A stretch of 64,000 nucleotides of DNA from Methanobacteriota archaeon (GCA_030054735.1 JASGVX010000089.1:18805-82804); one strand, 5' to 3'; numbered from the stretch's first letter, positions 26,584 through 38,873 are shown. The notes: a model not told the origin generated them from the sequence alone. Numbers and translations are program-made.

Positions 26584-26651
26584 AATGGTTAGACCTTCTC
26601 CGGTCTTCTTTCAACCATTACTTATAATTACCCGATTTTAAATTATCGGGT
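26584..26651 (-). promoter_or_regulatory. Two hairpins in the fusA-tuf spacer
   Basis: AATGGTT (26584-26590) pairs with AACCATT (26613-26619), enclosing AGACC/GGTCT; and ACCCGAT (26630-26636) pairs with ATCGGGT (26645-26651). They lie in the 324-base spacer 26505-26828 that has no gene. They may end fusA transcription or sit in the tuf leader. Confidence 0.4.
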
Positions 26652-26828
26652 TGGCATAATTGCTTTTCCAGTGGCCTGGAGTGTTTTCCCCATTATAGGC
26701 ATACCTTGTTTTAAATCTTTCCCGTCAGACATACTCTGTAAAAAATCTTCAATATATCATGTTAATTCGCTGAGAGTTTTGCCTTCACAGGTTAATGCCT
26801 TAAAAGGGAAAAGCGGAGACAAATCCGC

Positions 26829-29021
26829 TTAGATCGAAAGGTAGTCAGAAGCTTTGGGCAACTCTTTCTTCAGGCCTTTCCTTTCTCTAATCTGGCCAAC
26901 GATTTCGTTCAGAATGCTTGACGGTACAACGTCAAACCCTCCGAACTCCGTACTCCACAGGGCACGCCCTTCGGTTGCGGACCTTATCTCTCCTGCAAAC
27001 CCGAACATCTCAGCCACAGGTGCCAGGGACTCGATAATTGCCAGGTCTCCTTCCGTACTCATGTTCTGGATAACACCGCGGCGGCCCTGTAGTTCCTTTG
27101 TTGCACCGCCCATTAAGAGCTGAGGTACCTGGACAAAGACCTTCTGGTAAGGCTCAAGCAGGCTGTCTTCTGCCATAAGCATTCCTGCCTGGATTGCCTG
27201 CCTTGATGCAGGAATAATCTGAGCCGGACCTCTGTGGATTGCGTCTTCGTGAAGCTTTGCATCTACAAGCACACACTTTACATTTGCTACAGGTTCTCTG
27301 GTAAGCGGACCTGCACGCATTACCTCTTCAAACCCGTCCAGCACCAGTTCCATTGTCTCGTGAAGGTACTGGATACCCTTGGTCATATCAATGAAGATAT
27401 TGGAATTGTAGATGCCGGTAATGCCTTTTGCCTCTTCTTTGTCCATACCGAGGTCAATGAGTTTCTGCCTTCTCTCAAGTTCAGGCATGTTCATCCTGAC
27501 TTCCCCTTCCTTGATTGCACTGACGATCTCAGTATCAAGGGGTTCGACATAGATATAGAACCTGTTGTGCCTGTTCGGAGACTTTCCTTCTACAGGCTCG
27601 GTCTTCTTCTTAATGGTTTCCCTGTAAACGACAATCGGCTTGCTCGTGGTGATTTCAACGTTCTTGTCCCTTTCGATCCTGTGAGCTATAACTTCGAGGT
27701 GAAGTTCTCCCATACCTGCCATCAGGTGTTCCCCAGTTTCCTCATCCAGAGTAATCTGAAGAGTTGGGTCTTCCTTTGCGACCTGCCTGAGAACCTCTAT
27801 AAGTTTGGGGAGGTCTTTGGTATGCTTGGCTTCGACAGCCACGGTCACTACAGGTTCGCTTACGTGCCTGATACTTTCAAATGGAGACATCCCGTCTAGG
27901 GTGGTAACAGTAGACCCGACGATTGCGTCTTTTAAGCCTGTAACTGCGGCAATGTTTCCTGCAGGGATCTTGTCCACTTCAAGCCTTTCAGGGCCCATGA
28001 AGATACCGACCTGCTGGACTCTGCTCTTCTTTACAGTCCCTGATGTATAAACTTCCATGCCACGGGTAAGAGAACCGCTAAACAGCCTTCCAGTTGCTAC
28101 TTCTCCTGCGTGGGGGTCAACGGAAATATCCGTTACCATGAAAGCAAGGTCTCCTTCTGCATTTGCACTGGACATGGACTTTCCGATTTCGGAATTTTCA
28201 TCTCCGTGCCAGATGATCTTTACTCTATTCTTCTGAGCTTCAAGAGGGTTTGGCAGGAAGTGAATAACCATGTCAAGAACAGCTTCATGCAGTGGACACT
28301 TTTCTGCCAGGGACTTCATATCCCCGCCCTTACAATAGTCATACACATCATTAAAGGAAACCCCGGTCTTATTCATCATAGGCACACTGATTGCCCAGTT
28401 GTAAAGAGCTGAGCCAAAAGCTACAGTCCCTGCTGCAGCATTTACTTTCCAGCCTGCCTTATACTTCTCCGGGTTCATGTTCTTGATGAGCTTGTTTACA
28501 TGGTCGATTACTTTCCCGAGGCGCACCTGCATTTCCTGGGAGTCGACCTGCAGCTCATTGATAAGCCTGTCTACCTTGTTGACGAAAAGCACGGGCCTTA
28601 CATGCTCCCTGAGGGCCTGTCTGAGCACGGTTTCTGTCTGGGGCATAGTGCCTTCTACGGCATCCACAACCACAACAGCCCCGTCCACGGCTCGCATGGC
28701 ACGGGTAACGTCTCCACCGAAGTCAACGTGTCCGGGAGTATCAATTAGATTGATCAGGTAGTCTTCATCATTGTAATTGTGAACCATGGAAACGTTAGAG
28801 GAATCAATTGTAATACCTCTTGCCTGTTCCTCTTCATCGGAGTCCATGAATAACTGTTTTCCGGCAAGTTCCTTTGAAATCATGCCAGCGCCTGCTAACA
28901 GGTTATCCGATAATGTAGTTTTCCCGTGGTCAATATGCGCAACAATGCCAATATTTCGGATTTTTTCGGGTTCATTCATGAGCGTCGTTACGCGCTCGAC
29001 CATTTTCTTTCTTCGTCCCAT
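26829..29021 (-). CDS. fusA: Translation elongation factor 2
   Basis: The 730-residue protein has G1 [10 protein letters not shown]2 RGITID, G3 [12 protein letters not shown] and G4 NKVDRLI, and the C-terminal domain IV. The diphthamide loop, near [14 protein letters not shown], has the target histidine position of archaeal EF-2. It catalyses translocation of tRNA and mRNA on the ribosome. The gene is downstream of rps7 after 71 bases. Length is normal for the family. Confidence 0.98.
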   Translation of the reverse strand: MGRRKKMVERVTTLMNEPEKIRNIGIVAHIDHGKTTLSDNLLAGAGMISKELAGKQLFMDSDEEEQARGITIDSSNVSMVHNYNDEDYLINLIDTPGHVDFGGDVTRAMRAVDGAVVVVDAVEGTMPQTETVLRQALREHVRPVLFVNKVDRLINELQVDSQEMQVRLGKVIDHVNKLIKNMNPEKYKAGWKVNAAAGTVAFGSALYNWAISVPMMNKTGVSFNDVYDYCKGGDMKSLAEKCPLHEAVLDMVIHFLPNPLEAQKNRVKIIWHGDENSEIGKSMSSANAEGDLAFMVTDISVDPHAGEVATGRLFSGSLTRGMEVYTSGTVKKSRVQQVGIFMGPERLEVDKIPAGNIAAVTGLKDAIVGSTVTTLDGMSPFESIRHVSEPVVTVAVEAKHTKDLPKLIEVLRQVAKEDPTLQITLDEETGEHLMAGMGELHLEVIAHRIERDKNVEITTSKPIVVYRETIKKKTEPVEGKSPNRHNRFYIYVEPLDTEIVSAIKEGEVRMNMPELERRQKLIDLGMDKEEAKGITGIYNSNIFIDMTKGIQYLHETMELVLDGFEEVMRAGPLTREPVANVKCVLVDAKLHEDAIHRGPAQIIPASRQAIQAGMLMAEDSLLEPYQKVFVQVPQLLMGGATKELQGRRGVIQNMSTEGDLAIIESLAPVAEMFGFAGEIRSATEGRALWSTEFGGFDVVPSSILNEIVGQIRERKGLKKELPKASDYLSI

Positions 29022-29092
29022 GCTGATACCTTTTAAACAAATATGATTTGGTTATATAATTTATTTTAGATTGGGTCAACTCGCATAATCGA

Positions 29093-30102
<1,010 letters not shown>

Positions 30103-30185
30103 TTAATAATTGATCATAGTTTGACATTAAATGCCAGAATTGTCCTTCAACGCCGGATTAATGGATCAACGTAAAGTAAGGAATA

Positions 30186-30611
30186 TCACTGCAGGATCAC
30201 GTCTTCTATAGTGTGGTGACGACGTGCAAGCATCTTCACTTTCTCTATATTCTTACCGTTGCGACCGATGGCAAGCCCCTTCTCTTTATTTGCTACCTCT
30301 ACATAAGCTAACCGCTTGCCATTTTTGTTTGTAAGATTCACGGAACTTACGGATACCGGTCCAAAGGCATTCTTGATAAAAGTTACAGGATCCTCTGAAT
30401 ACTCCACAAGCTCAATGGATTTGTCCAGGGCTTTTTTAACACGGTTTACATTCTCCCCGTTTTTGCCTATTGCAAGCCCCATATCGCCCTGTTTTACAAC
30501 ATATATGAGCCTTTCCTCTTCCTGAATACAGTCAAGTATTTTGGCCCGTGTCATGTTTTCAAACAATGCAATGTACTGGATGCTTTCTGCAGTAAGTCTT
30601 ATTTCGCCCAA
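30186..30611 (-). CDS. nusA: NusA-like transcription factor (two KH domains)
   Basis: The 141-residue protein has two KH cores: LAIGKNGENVNRVKKAL and LAIGRNGKNIEKVKMLARR. This is the short archaeal NusA form, which lacks the S1 and N-terminal polymerase-binding domains of bacterial NusA. It is thought to bind RNA and influence elongation or termination. I accept the TTG start at 30611, preceded by GGAG and AAGG. It lies 17 bases after the L30e gene. Confidence 0.92.
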   Translation of the reverse strand: MGEIRLTAESIQYIALFENMTRAKILDCIQEEERLIYVVKQGDMGLAIGKNGENVNRVKKALDKSIELVEYSEDPVTFIKNAFGPVSVSSVNLTNKNGKRLAYVEVANKEKGLAIGRNGKNIEKVKMLARRHHTIEDVILQ

Positions 30612-30628
30612 GACCTTGCAACTCCTTA

Positions 30629-30928
30629 TTATAAAGCTTTAGCTGCCAGTATATCCGATTCTCCCGCATCAATGATTGCCATGGCTGCAATCGTGAAGGG
30701 CTTTCCACATATGGGGCCGAGTTCTACACTTGTGCCCTCGTATTCGAGAACCTGAACATTTGTTTCCTGAACTTTCTGTTTAATATCTTCCGGACAGTTT
30801 GATGCCAGAACCACCATTTTTGCTGAGCCATTTGCTGCTGCATCAACGGTCCTGTTTGCCCCGATTATTACTTTTCCTGTTTTCACAGCTTTGTTAAGAG
30901 ATTTATCAACATTAATCTTCATTTTCAT
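30629..30928 (-). CDS. rpl30e: 50S ribosomal protein L30e
   Basis: The product of about 99 residues is of the L7Ae/L30e family: [20 protein letters not shown], then [17 protein letters not shown] and [14 protein letters not shown]. It binds kink-turn RNA. I chose the ATG at 30928 because the N-terminal extension to the TTG at 30943 is not family-like; a further ATG at 30922 is possible. It lies between rpoA2 and nusA, the standard archaeal arrangement. The 31,000-31,181 spacer shows no gene. Confidence 0.92.
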   Translation of the reverse strand: MKMKINVDKSLNKAVKTGKVIIGANRTVDAAANGSAKMVVLASNCPEDIKQKVQETNVQVLEYEGTSVELGPICGKPFTIAAMAIIDAGESDILAAKAL

Positions 30929-31181
30929 CAACTCTCGTCTCAAATTAGCTCGTCTACTCTATCTCATTCTAAATAAAGATTCCAAGCTCGGTGAGTATAT
31001 GGTACTCTAAATACCTGATGCTTTATATCAATTTTCTGGTTATGAGCCTCGCGGACTCGAGTTTCTGCAGCAGGCTTTGATGAAGTTTATTAGATAATAT
31101 ACACAGGGTCTGGCCCCGTCCTGTATCATTTTATTTATTTAAATAATTATAGGTCAGGCCAGGATTTTTACCTCCTGGTCT

Positions 31182-32390
31182 TTACTCCTCTTCGGCTTCG
31201 ATTACTGGTGCTGCTTCCACTGCTTTCTCAACTTTTCTACTTACCAGGTGTATGTCTCCTGTACCCATGCGTATAGGCTGACCTACAATAATATTTTCCG
31301 TAACACCCTGCAGTTCGTCCACATATCCGCGCATACCTGCATCAAGCAGGTGGTTAACAGTAACTTCGAAAGCTGCACGGGCAAATACACTTGCCTTTTC
31401 ACCTGAGATCCCGTGCCTTCCGATCTGTTTTACTTCTCCGTCCGAAGTCATAAGGTCTGCAACAAGCATAATGTGTCTTATGTCCACGGTAAGACCCTGT
31501 TCACGCAGAGTATCTGTGGCTTCTTTAATTATCGCGTTTCTTGCAGCCTCGACCCCTAAAACTTCATAAATTTCATTAATATTGTTTGTGCTGATCCTTG
31601 TCTTGTCCACACCATCGAACTGGAGGACTTCACGCAGGGCCGACCCTTCCGTATAAAGGGTATACTCTTCACCCTCTTTCCGGACCACTACTCTTTTTAT
31701 CCCTTCTATACCTTTAAGGGTAACATCGTGGATGTTTTTTGCCAGCTGGAGCAGTTCCCTGTAGGAAGGCTCTCCCGGAGTGATTACAATCTGGTTGTCT
31801 ATATCAGGAGAAATACTGACCATTGCATTCAGCTCTTCTTTAAACCTCTCTTTTACCTGATCTATTGTAATATTCCTGCCTTCCATTGCCTTTTCTTGCA
31901 GGTCTATTATAAGTTTCATCTGGGAAAGGTCAGTTGTCACGTCTGCTATATGGTCGATTTTGGTCGCTTCAATCTCCCACGCAAGCGCTCTTGTTTTCTC
32001 CCTGTCGTAGGCATAGTCTTCCGGATTTTCTTTGGAAAGGGCAATTGTCATCATAGGAGTGCTCGGAATCTTCCTTGCATCCACAATTTCAATAAGGCGG
32101 GGAAGACCTAGAGTTACGTTAATCTCAGCCACACCAGCGTAGTGAAAGGTACGCATCGTCATCTGAGTACCAGGTTCCCCTATTGACTGGGCTGCAACAA
32201 CGCCCGCAGCATCACAGGGTTCAATGCATGAGGCAGTATATTCTTCCATTACCTTTTTTATAATCTCTTCCATTTCCTTCTTGCTTACCCCGGCTTTGAG
32301 GACATCTTCCCTCAGAGTTTTTAAAATGTTAGATGGAAGCGGGAGGTCCTTTATCATGCTGTCTACTGTAGCCTCGCTAATACTCATCAT
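31182..32390 (-). CDS. rpoA2: DNA-directed RNA polymerase subunit A''
   Basis: The 402-residue protein is the C-terminal part of the largest polymerase subunit, split as in all archaea. It contains the bridge-helix/trigger-loop region AAQSIGEPGTQMTMRTFHYAG and the downstream clamp region DLMTSDGEVKQIGRHGISGE. It joins A' to build the active centre. Its start overlaps the A' stop by four bases. Confidence 0.97.
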   Translation of the reverse strand: MMSISEATVDSMIKDLPLPSNILKTLREDVLKAGVSKKEMEEIIKKVMEEYTASCIEPCDAAGVVAAQSIGEPGTQMTMRTFHYAGVAEINVTLGLPRLIEIVDARKIPSTPMMTIALSKENPEDYAYDREKTRALAWEIEATKIDHIADVTTDLSQMKLIIDLQEKAMEGRNITIDQVKERFKEELNAMVSISPDIDNQIVITPGEPSYRELLQLAKNIHDVTLKGIEGIKRVVVRKEGEEYTLYTEGSALREVLQFDGVDKTRISTNNINEIYEVLGVEAARNAIIKEATDTLREQGLTVDIRHIMLVADLMTSDGEVKQIGRHGISGEKASVFARAAFEVTVNHLLDAGMRGYVDELQGVTENIIVGQPIRMGTGDIHLVSRKVEKAVEAAPVIEAEEE

Positions 32391-35029
32391 GCCACCTCCT
32401 TGTTTAGCACGGAACTGACAATCCTGTGGATAGTATCAGGTTTGCTGAAAACACTCTTTGTAGGGTCAATTCCATCTTCCCCATACTTAAACTGTACAAG
32501 CACGCCCCTTGTATCTCGGACCGTAAGGTCATACTGGACTTCAAGGTCCTGAAGAGCGTTGACAAGTCTTCTCTGCAGGTAACCTGACTGTGATGTCCTG
32601 ACCGCAGTGTCCACAAGACCTTCTCTACCACCGATTGCGTGGAAGAAATATTCGGTCGGGCTAAGCCCGCTCTTGTAACTTGCCTTAACGAAACCGTGGG
32701 CATCTGATCCCAGGTCTCCTTTCTGGAAATGGGAGAGGGTCCTGCCTGCATACCCTCTGCGGATGCGCTCACCACGTACTGCCTGCTGGCCGACACAGGC
32801 TGCCATCTGGGTAAGGTTAAGGATAGAACCTCTGGCCCCAGAGCGAGCCATAATAACCGCAGGGGTTTCAAGCCCCATGTGGATGTCTGCAATTCCACCG
32901 GTCTTGTCTCTGGCTTTACCCAGCTTCTGCATGATGCTCATTTCAATTGTTTCATCAAGGGTTCTTCCAGGAAGTGGGTCAAGCTCTTTATTTTTATATG
33001 ATTTGATAAGGTTCTGCACGGCGTCTTCAGCTTCAGTGAGGACCTCGTTGATCTGAATCTTTGCTTCTTTCGGAATGTCTTCATCTGCTATTCCAAAACT
33101 CAGTCCCGTGCGCATAATTGCCCTGATTGAAAGCTTTGTCATTTCATCTACAAAGAGGGCTCCAGCATCGGGACCGATTTCTTTGATGATACGATCCTGA
33201 ATCTTCCCTTTGAAAGCTCCTATTGCCGCTTCGTCTATCGTACCCATAAGGAGTTTACCATTCCTTATTACTACATAGGCATCGTTAGGGCATTCTTCTT
33301 TCTTACAGGTATCACAGTGTGAGCAGACCTGGGCTGAGAACTCTAGATTGAGATCTTCAGGCAGGATCTGGCTGAAGATCTGTTTTCCTGTCCAGTAAGG
33401 GTTTCCGTTCTCATCAATGCCCGCATGTTCAGGCAGGGCGCGTACGTGGCTTTTTCTCAAAAGGTCGTAAGCATCGTAACTGGAAATATGTTTTTCATAA
33501 CGAGTTAGCAGGAAAAGCCCTGAAATGTGGTCGTGGACCCCACCGATAATCGGACCTCCAAAACGTGGGGAAAGAATATTTTCCTGAACCTGCATGAGGA
33601 TCTTTGCCTCAGCCCTTGACTCTTCAGTCTGAAGGGCATGCATGTTCATTTCGTCCCCATCAAAGTCAGCGTTGTATGGAGGACAGACTGCAGGGTTCAG
33701 CCTGAAAGTTTTGTTCGGCAACACCTTTACGGAGTGTGCCATGATACTCATCTTGTGAAGAGACGGCTGCCTGTTGAAAAGAACGGTGTCACCGTCTTTT
33801 AACTGCCGTTCCACGATCCAGCCATGTTCCAGCTTCTCTGCAAGGTCTTCCTTATTCATATTGGTTACTTTTATGCGCCTGCCGTCAGACCTGAATACAT
33901 AGTTTGCTCCAGGGTGGATGTCTTCCCCATTCCTTACATAGACCTTGAGCTGTTCGATGTTCCTTGTGGTTACTGTTACAGGCACTGTAAGAATCTGTGC
34001 AATGGGTATAGGGACACCGACTTCATTTATGCTGAGGTTTGGGCCAGGAGAGATAACTGTACGGGCAGAGAAATTAACACGTTTACCTGACAGGCTTCCC
34101 CTGAACCTCCCTTCTTTACCTTTTAAACGCTGGGAAAGGGTCTTAAGAGGTCTGCCTGATCTGTGCCTTGCAGGTGGGATTCCTGAAACCGAGTTGTCAA
34201 AAAATGTGGTAACGTGATACTGAAGCAGCTCCCAGAGGTCCTCGATGATAAGCTGCGGGGCTCCAGCTTCCCTGTTTTCCTGGAAGCGCTGGTTGATCCT
34301 GATAATGTCTACCAGCTTGTGGGTCAGGTCGTCTTCACTGCGCTGCCCGGATTCCAGTGTAATCGAAGGACGTACCGTAACAGGAGGTACGGGCAGGGCT
34401 GTAAGGATCATCCATTCAGGCCTTGCGTTTTTTGGGTCCATCCCTACAACCCTGATGTCCTCGTCAGGGATGTTTTCAAAGCGGTCCCTTATCTCTGTAG
34501 GGGTTAGCTTCTCTCCATTTTCCAGGTATTCAGTGGGTTTTTCGAATTTGATCTCGAGCTGTTCCTCATTACAGTAAGGACAGTTCTTTACCTTGCTGGC
34601 TTCTTTATATACTTCGTTAATCAGGTCGTCAGGCATATGCCCGATTCCTTCAATTACAGAAAGCTGGTCCAGAAACTGCTGTTTCTGAGCTGGTTCCAGC
34701 AGGAGCCTGCTGCATTTTTTGCAGGTTGCCCTGAGGAGTTTTCTGATTACTTTGTTAAAACCAACATGGATAACAGGAGCAACAAGTTCTATGTGCCCAA
34801 AGTGTCCGGGACACTCGCCAGCCCTGCCAGAACAGGTCTTGCAGCGAAGCCCGGGGTCAATAACCCCGAGTTTTGTGTCCATAAGCCCCATGTCAATTGG
34901 AAATCCATCATCATCGTAAGTGTCAGCCGTGATAATAGGAGTTGCACTCATCTTACGGATTTCTTTTGGGGATATTAAGCCGAATTTGATTGAAGCAATT
35001 CTTTTAGGAATTGGAGGTACGTTTGCCAT
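32387..35029 (-). CDS. rpoA1: DNA-directed RNA polymerase subunit A'
   Basis: The 880-residue subunit has zinc motifs CKTCSGRAGECPGHFGH near residue 60 and CKKC with CPYC later, and the catalytic magnesium loop NADFDGDEMNMH near residue 460. It forms most of the clamp and active site. It begins 13 bases after the B' gene ends and is translationally coupled to A''. Length is normal for Methanosarcina. Confidence 0.98.
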   Translation of the reverse strand: MANVPPIPKRIASIKFGLISPKEIRKMSATPIITADTYDDDGFPIDMGLMDTKLGVIDPGLRCKTCSGRAGECPGHFGHIELVAPVIHVGFNKVIRKLLRATCKKCSRLLLEPAQKQQFLDQLSVIEGIGHMPDDLINEVYKEASKVKNCPYCNEEQLEIKFEKPTEYLENGEKLTPTEIRDRFENIPDEDIRVVGMDPKNARPEWMILTALPVPPVTVRPSITLESGQRSEDDLTHKLVDIIRINQRFQENREAGAPQLIIEDLWELLQYHVTTFFDNSVSGIPPARHRSGRPLKTLSQRLKGKEGRFRGSLSGKRVNFSARTVISPGPNLSINEVGVPIPIAQILTVPVTVTTRNIEQLKVYVRNGEDIHPGANYVFRSDGRRIKVTNMNKEDLAEKLEHGWIVERQLKDGDTVLFNRQPSLHKMSIMAHSVKVLPNKTFRLNPAVCPPYNADFDGDEMNMHALQTEESRAEAKILMQVQENILSPRFGGPIIGGVHDHISGLFLLTRYEKHISSYDAYDLLRKSHVRALPEHAGIDENGNPYWTGKQIFSQILPEDLNLEFSAQVCSHCDTCKKEECPNDAYVVIRNGKLLMGTIDEAAIGAFKGKIQDRIIKEIGPDAGALFVDEMTKLSIRAIMRTGLSFGIADEDIPKEAKIQINEVLTEAEDAVQNLIKSYKNKELDPLPGRTLDETIEMSIMQKLGKARDKTGGIADIHMGLETPAVIMARSGARGSILNLTQMAACVGQQAVRGERIRRGYAGRTLSHFQKGDLGSDAHGFVKASYKSGLSPTEYFFHAIGGREGLVDTAVRTSQSGYLQRRLVNALQDLEVQYDLTVRDTRGVLVQFKYGEDGIDPTKSVFSKPDTIHRIVSSVLNKEVA

Positions 35030-35042
35030 ATGTCCACCTCAC

Positions 35043-36857
35043 TTATACAGCATCTTCAAGGTTAAGTCTGGGAGCTACTCCAAGAGACTTAATCTCATCC
35101 AGTAACAGCTTGAACGCGTAGCTCATCTCTACAGGGTATATATCCGTGTCAGCTCCACAGGCTGAACAGAAAGATACGTTGCGATATTTGTCGTATGTCG
35201 CAATCATTCCACAGTGCGAGCATACGAGTTCTACCACTTTGTCAGACTCATCAAGCAATCTTTCTTTCAAGGACATAGCAGCTCCGTGCCCTACCAGGAC
35301 ATCACGCTCCATTTCACCGAACCTGAGACCACCTTCCCTTGCTCTACCTTCAGTCGGCTGGCGGGTGAGAACCTGTACAGGCCCGCGGGACCTTGCATGC
35401 ATCTTGGAGGTGACCATATGGTGCAGTTTCTGGTAAAGGATGACACCAACGAAGATATCTGCAGGGATCATCTTGCCTGTTGCCCCATCATAGAAAACCT
35501 CTTTTCCTGTATGGGCAAAGCCGTACTTTTTCAGGGCTTCTCTAAGGTCCTCTTCTTTTTCTCCTGAGAAGGCTGTTGCATTCACTCTTCTGCCTTCCAT
35601 GGAACCTACTTTTCCACCAACCATTTCAAGGACATGTCCTACAGTCATACGTGAAGGAATTGCATGCGGGTTAATCATCAGGTCAGGAGTCAGCCCTGAT
35701 TCCGTAAAAGGCATGTCAGCAATAGGGACTTTTAAGCCAATAACCCCTTTTTGCCCGTGCCTGGAAGCAAATTTGTCTCCTATGTCAGGGATCCTCTCGT
35801 CCCTTACCTTTACCTTCGCAAGGCGGGTCCCATTAATGGATTCTGTAAGGATGACAGTGTCCACAATCCCTGTTTCATTGGACCGCATGGTAACAGAGCT
35901 TTCTCTTCTCTGTTCTACTGAAATCCCGAAGTCTGAAGGCTCTTCAAGGAATCTCGGAGGGCTGGTCTTTCCTATAAGAACATCGTTTGGTCCTACAGGG
36001 GTCTCAGGGTTTACAAGCCCGTCTACGTCAAGATTTGCATACGCTTCAGCGCTGCGAGCTCCGCGGTATTCGGAGTCAGGGATCTCGAATTTATCTTCCT
36101 GCCCACCTGGGTACCTCCTTTCTTCCCCTTCAAAAGTCCTGAGGAAGTGGCTTCTCCCGAGACCTCTTTCAATTGAACCCCTGTTGATGACCAGAGCGTC
36201 TTCAATATTATACCCTTCATAAGACAGGACTGCAACCACGAAGTTCTGGCCTGCAGGCCTATCATCGAAACCTATTGCTTCGCAAGTCCTGGTTCTGGTG
36301 AGAGCCTTCTGAGGATAGTGAAGGACTTGAGCGCGGGTATCGGGCCTTAACTTCTGGTTTGTTGTGGATACTCCAATACACTGCTTGATCATGGCTGCAC
36401 CCATGGTATTACGCGGAGATGAATTATGTTCAGGGTAAGGGATCATTCCTGTACAGATGCCTAGCATAAGTTCAGGATCAAGTTCCATATGGGTATGCTT
36501 TTCATTAAGGTCAGACTCGTAGAGGGCAATGTATGCATTTTCTTCTTCTTCAGCATCCAGATACTCTACACAGCCTTCTTTTACCAGATCGTCAAAACTG
36601 ATTTCCTTGTTCTTCAGTTTCTGTACATGTTCTGGTGTTACATTAGGAACGCCGTTTTCCACAATAATAAGAGGCCTTCTTGCCCTGCCCATATCGGAGT
36701 TTATAATTACCTCCCTGGTGCTGTCATTAAGAGCTATATTTATCTGCCTGGATATGAATCCCTGCCGCCTCATTTTTCTGAGCTCTCCTACGAGTTCCGC
36801 AGGGTTGTCATGGGTCCCGACGAGCTCTCCGTTTATGAATACTTTTGCTTTAGCCAT
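35043..36857 (-). CDS. rpoB1: DNA-directed RNA polymerase subunit B'
   Basis: The 604-residue protein is the C-terminal half of the second-largest subunit; the B subunit is split in methanogens. It has the conserved [33 protein letters not shown] and [11 protein letters not shown] regions and a C-terminal zinc motif [19 protein letters not shown]. It completes the catalytic centre with B''. It starts 14 bases after the B'' stop. Confidence 0.98.
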   Translation of the reverse strand: MAKAKVFINGELVGTHDNPAELVGELRKMRRQGFISRQINIALNDSTREVIINSDMGRARRPLIIVENGVPNVTPEHVQKLKNKEISFDDLVKEGCVEYLDAEEEENAYIALYESDLNEKHTHMELDPELMLGICTGMIPYPEHNSSPRNTMGAAMIKQCIGVSTTNQKLRPDTRAQVLHYPQKALTRTRTCEAIGFDDRPAGQNFVVAVLSYEGYNIEDALVINRGSIERGLGRSHFLRTFEGEERRYPGGQEDKFEIPDSEYRGARSAEAYANLDVDGLVNPETPVGPNDVLIGKTSPPRFLEEPSDFGISVEQRRESSVTMRSNETGIVDTVILTESINGTRLAKVKVRDERIPDIGDKFASRHGQKGVIGLKVPIADMPFTESGLTPDLMINPHAIPSRMTVGHVLEMVGGKVGSMEGRRVNATAFSGEKEEDLREALKKYGFAHTGKEVFYDGATGKMIPADIFVGVILYQKLHHMVTSKMHARSRGPVQVLTRQPTEGRAREGGLRFGEMERDVLVGHGAAMSLKERLLDESDKVVELVCSHCGMIATYDKYRNVSFCSACGADTDIYPVEMSYAFKLLLDEIKSLGVAPRLNLEDAV

Positions 36858-36871
36858 TTGACATCAACCCC

Positions 36872-38467
36872 TCAGTCTCCATACATCGATCCAGAGTCGT
36901 CCATATCTGAATAATCGTAGAAATCGTCATCTTTGTATTTGCTTTCAGCTTCCGGAGTTTCTTCATACTCTTCAACAATCTCTTCCCCAAATTCATCAAA
37001 TAATATTTCTTTTACTTTTGTCGGGTCATCTGGCACTTTCACAACTACTTTTTCGACATTGAGGTCATAGAGTATTTTCTTCATGCTCTCTGTATCTTCT
37101 GTTCCCGTGGAGAGCTCGACCATTTCGGCAAAGTTTTTCACAAGGCCACAATTTGGGCCTTCTGGAGTTTCAGAAGGACAGAGACGCCCCCACTGTGTTG
37201 CGTGCAGGTCACGAGCTTCGAAGTGTGGCTGAGCTCGGGAAAGCGGCGAAATTACGCGGCGCAGGTGGGAAAGGGTAGAAATATAATCGTTTCTGTCAAG
37301 GAGCTGGGATACGCCGGTCCTTCCTCCTACCCAGTTTCCTGTTGCCAGGGGGTGTTGCAGGCGGTCGGTCAGGACATCTGCCCTTACTATTGTTGCAACG
37401 TTAAGTTCCCTGTTCCTCATGTTTGCACGTTCGAGCTGGTACTTTATGTCCCTTGCCAGCCTGTTAAAGGATACCCTGAAAAGGTCTTCCATAAGGTCGC
37501 CTGCGAGTTTAAGCCTCTTGTTTGCGTAGTGGTCTTTGTCGTCTTCAGAACGCTTTCCAAGTGCGAGCTCAAAGCAGGACTCAGCCATTCTTGCCAGGAA
37601 ATGAGCCTTTGAGATTCTGTCTCTCATATCGTTTCCGAGGTGGGGGAAGAGATACCTGTCAATAACGTAGTTTGCTCTTTTTGTCTGGTATTCCTTGGCC
37701 TGCCCTGCAGCAACCCTTGCTCCGATCTTCTCAATTGCTTCTTCCTGGGTTTCGACTTCGGCTTCTTCAAGGTTTTCCAGCATGAATTTGACAATTTCGG
37801 GATCACTTGAAACTGCATTTACGATATCTTCATCAGTTACTATCCCGAGAGCTCTCATGAGTGTAATAAAGTATACTCTGCCGGATATTGAAGGGAAAGA
37901 TACTTCAAGCAGGGACTTTCTCCCTCTTTCTACAATTACGAGTGCCCTGTATCCTCTTCTCTGGGAGAACACCTTTGAGACTTCTATGGTATCACCGTAA
38001 CGCTCTCCGTACTCGACAAGTATTTTGTTAGGGGCAAGGTCTTCAAGGGTCATAACTACCCTTTCAGTACCTCCGACTATGAAATATCCCCCAGGGTCAA
38101 GAGGGTCTTCTCCATAGCGAACTTTTTCTGCTTCGCTGAGCCCGAGAAGGTTACAGATTTTGGATTTAATCATAATAGGAAGCTGCCCGATTTTTGCTTC
38201 CGTTGCCTCTGATTCTTCCCCGTCTTTTACAACACTCATTTCCAGGTAGAGGGGACCTGAGTACGAAAGGTTTCTGAGCCTCCCTTCATTCGGGTAAAGC
38301 TTTTCGATCGCTCCGTCTGCCTCCTTTACTACCGGATGCTCTAGCCGGATCTTGCCGAGTTTTAGATAAGTGTCCTCAATATCGGTTTCTATTATTCTCT
38401 GTTCATCAATGATCTTTTGCAGCCCGTGATCTATAAACTTGTTAAATGAGTCTATATGATGCTGCAC
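36872..38467 (-). CDS. rpoB2: DNA-directed RNA polymerase subunit B''
   Basis: The N-terminal half of the B subunit, with QWGRLCPSETPEGPNCGLVK and GGTERVVMTLEDLAPNK. From the GTG at 38467 it has 531 residues. The open frame continues upstream with SILSQAYFTRDKIVQHHIDS, which resembles the N-terminus of other archaeal B'' proteins, but no ATG, GTG or TTG occurs there before the TAA at about 38545. An AGAGGGTG lies a few bases before two ATC codons near 38523. The true start is therefore unclear and may be non-canonical, or a base may be wrong. Confidence 0.95.
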   Translation of the reverse strand: MQHHIDSFNKFIDHGLQKIIDEQRIIETDIEDTYLKLGKIRLEHPVVKEADGAIEKLYPNEGRLRNLSYSGPLYLEMSVVKDGEESEATEAKIGQLPIMIKSKICNLLGLSEAEKVRYGEDPLDPGGYFIVGGTERVVMTLEDLAPNKILVEYGERYGDTIEVSKVFSQRRGYRALVIVERGRKSLLEVSFPSISGRVYFITLMRALGIVTDEDIVNAVSSDPEIVKFMLENLEEAEVETQEEAIEKIGARVAAGQAKEYQTKRANYVIDRYLFPHLGNDMRDRISKAHFLARMAESCFELALGKRSEDDKDHYANKRLKLAGDLMEDLFRVSFNRLARDIKYQLERANMRNRELNVATIVRADVLTDRLQHPLATGNWVGGRTGVSQLLDRNDYISTLSHLRRVISPLSRAQPHFEARDLHATQWGRLCPSETPEGPNCGLVKNFAEMVELSTGTEDTESMKKILYDLNVEKVVVKVPDDPTKVKEILFDEFGEEIVEEYEETPEAESKYKDDDFYDYSDMDDSGSMYGD

Positions 38468-38556
38468 TATTTTGTCCCGTGTAAAATAGGCTTGCGACAG
38501 TATACTGCTTTCTAACGCGATGATAGCACCCTCTTTGCTTTGTTAAAATAAAAATC

Positions 38557-38759
38557 AATAATTGATGATCCTCAATAAATGACAATCTTTAATAAATGAC
38601 AATCTTTAATAAATGACGATCTTAACAAATGATGATTCTCAATAAATGACGATCTTTAATAAATGATGATTCTCAATAAATGATATTCTCAATAAATGAT
38701 GATTCTCAATAGATGACGATCTTCAATAAATTATGATCCTCAATAAATGAAGATCCTCA
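38557..38759. repeat. 17-bp tandem repeat array, about 12 units
   Basis: The 203 bases between rpoH and rpoB2 consist of degenerate copies of AATAAATGATGATTCTC (variants AATAAATGACAATCTTT, AATAAATGACGATCTTT and others). Two units are 16 bases long. It has no coding function that I can support, since frames change with the 17-base period. Confidence 0.9.
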
Positions 38760-38873
38760 GATCTAAATCTTAATGCAGTCGTAGACTAGTTTCCATATTG
38801 ATGGTGCATGGGATTCAAAAAGATATTCTGTGAAAAAAATATGATATTTAAAGCGGTTTAAACTCCCCTCCGC

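Noticed and set aside
27234..27899. 221-codon plus-strand frame opposite fusA
   Set aside because: Antisense shadow of EF-2; no homology recognised.
35599..36222. 207-codon plus-strand frame opposite rpoB1
   Set aside because: Shadow of the conserved polymerase gene; serine/proline-rich composition and no ribosome-binding site.
38557..38759. Possible CRISPR array
   Set aside because: Units are contiguous 17-base degenerate repeats without unique spacers and no cas genes are present.
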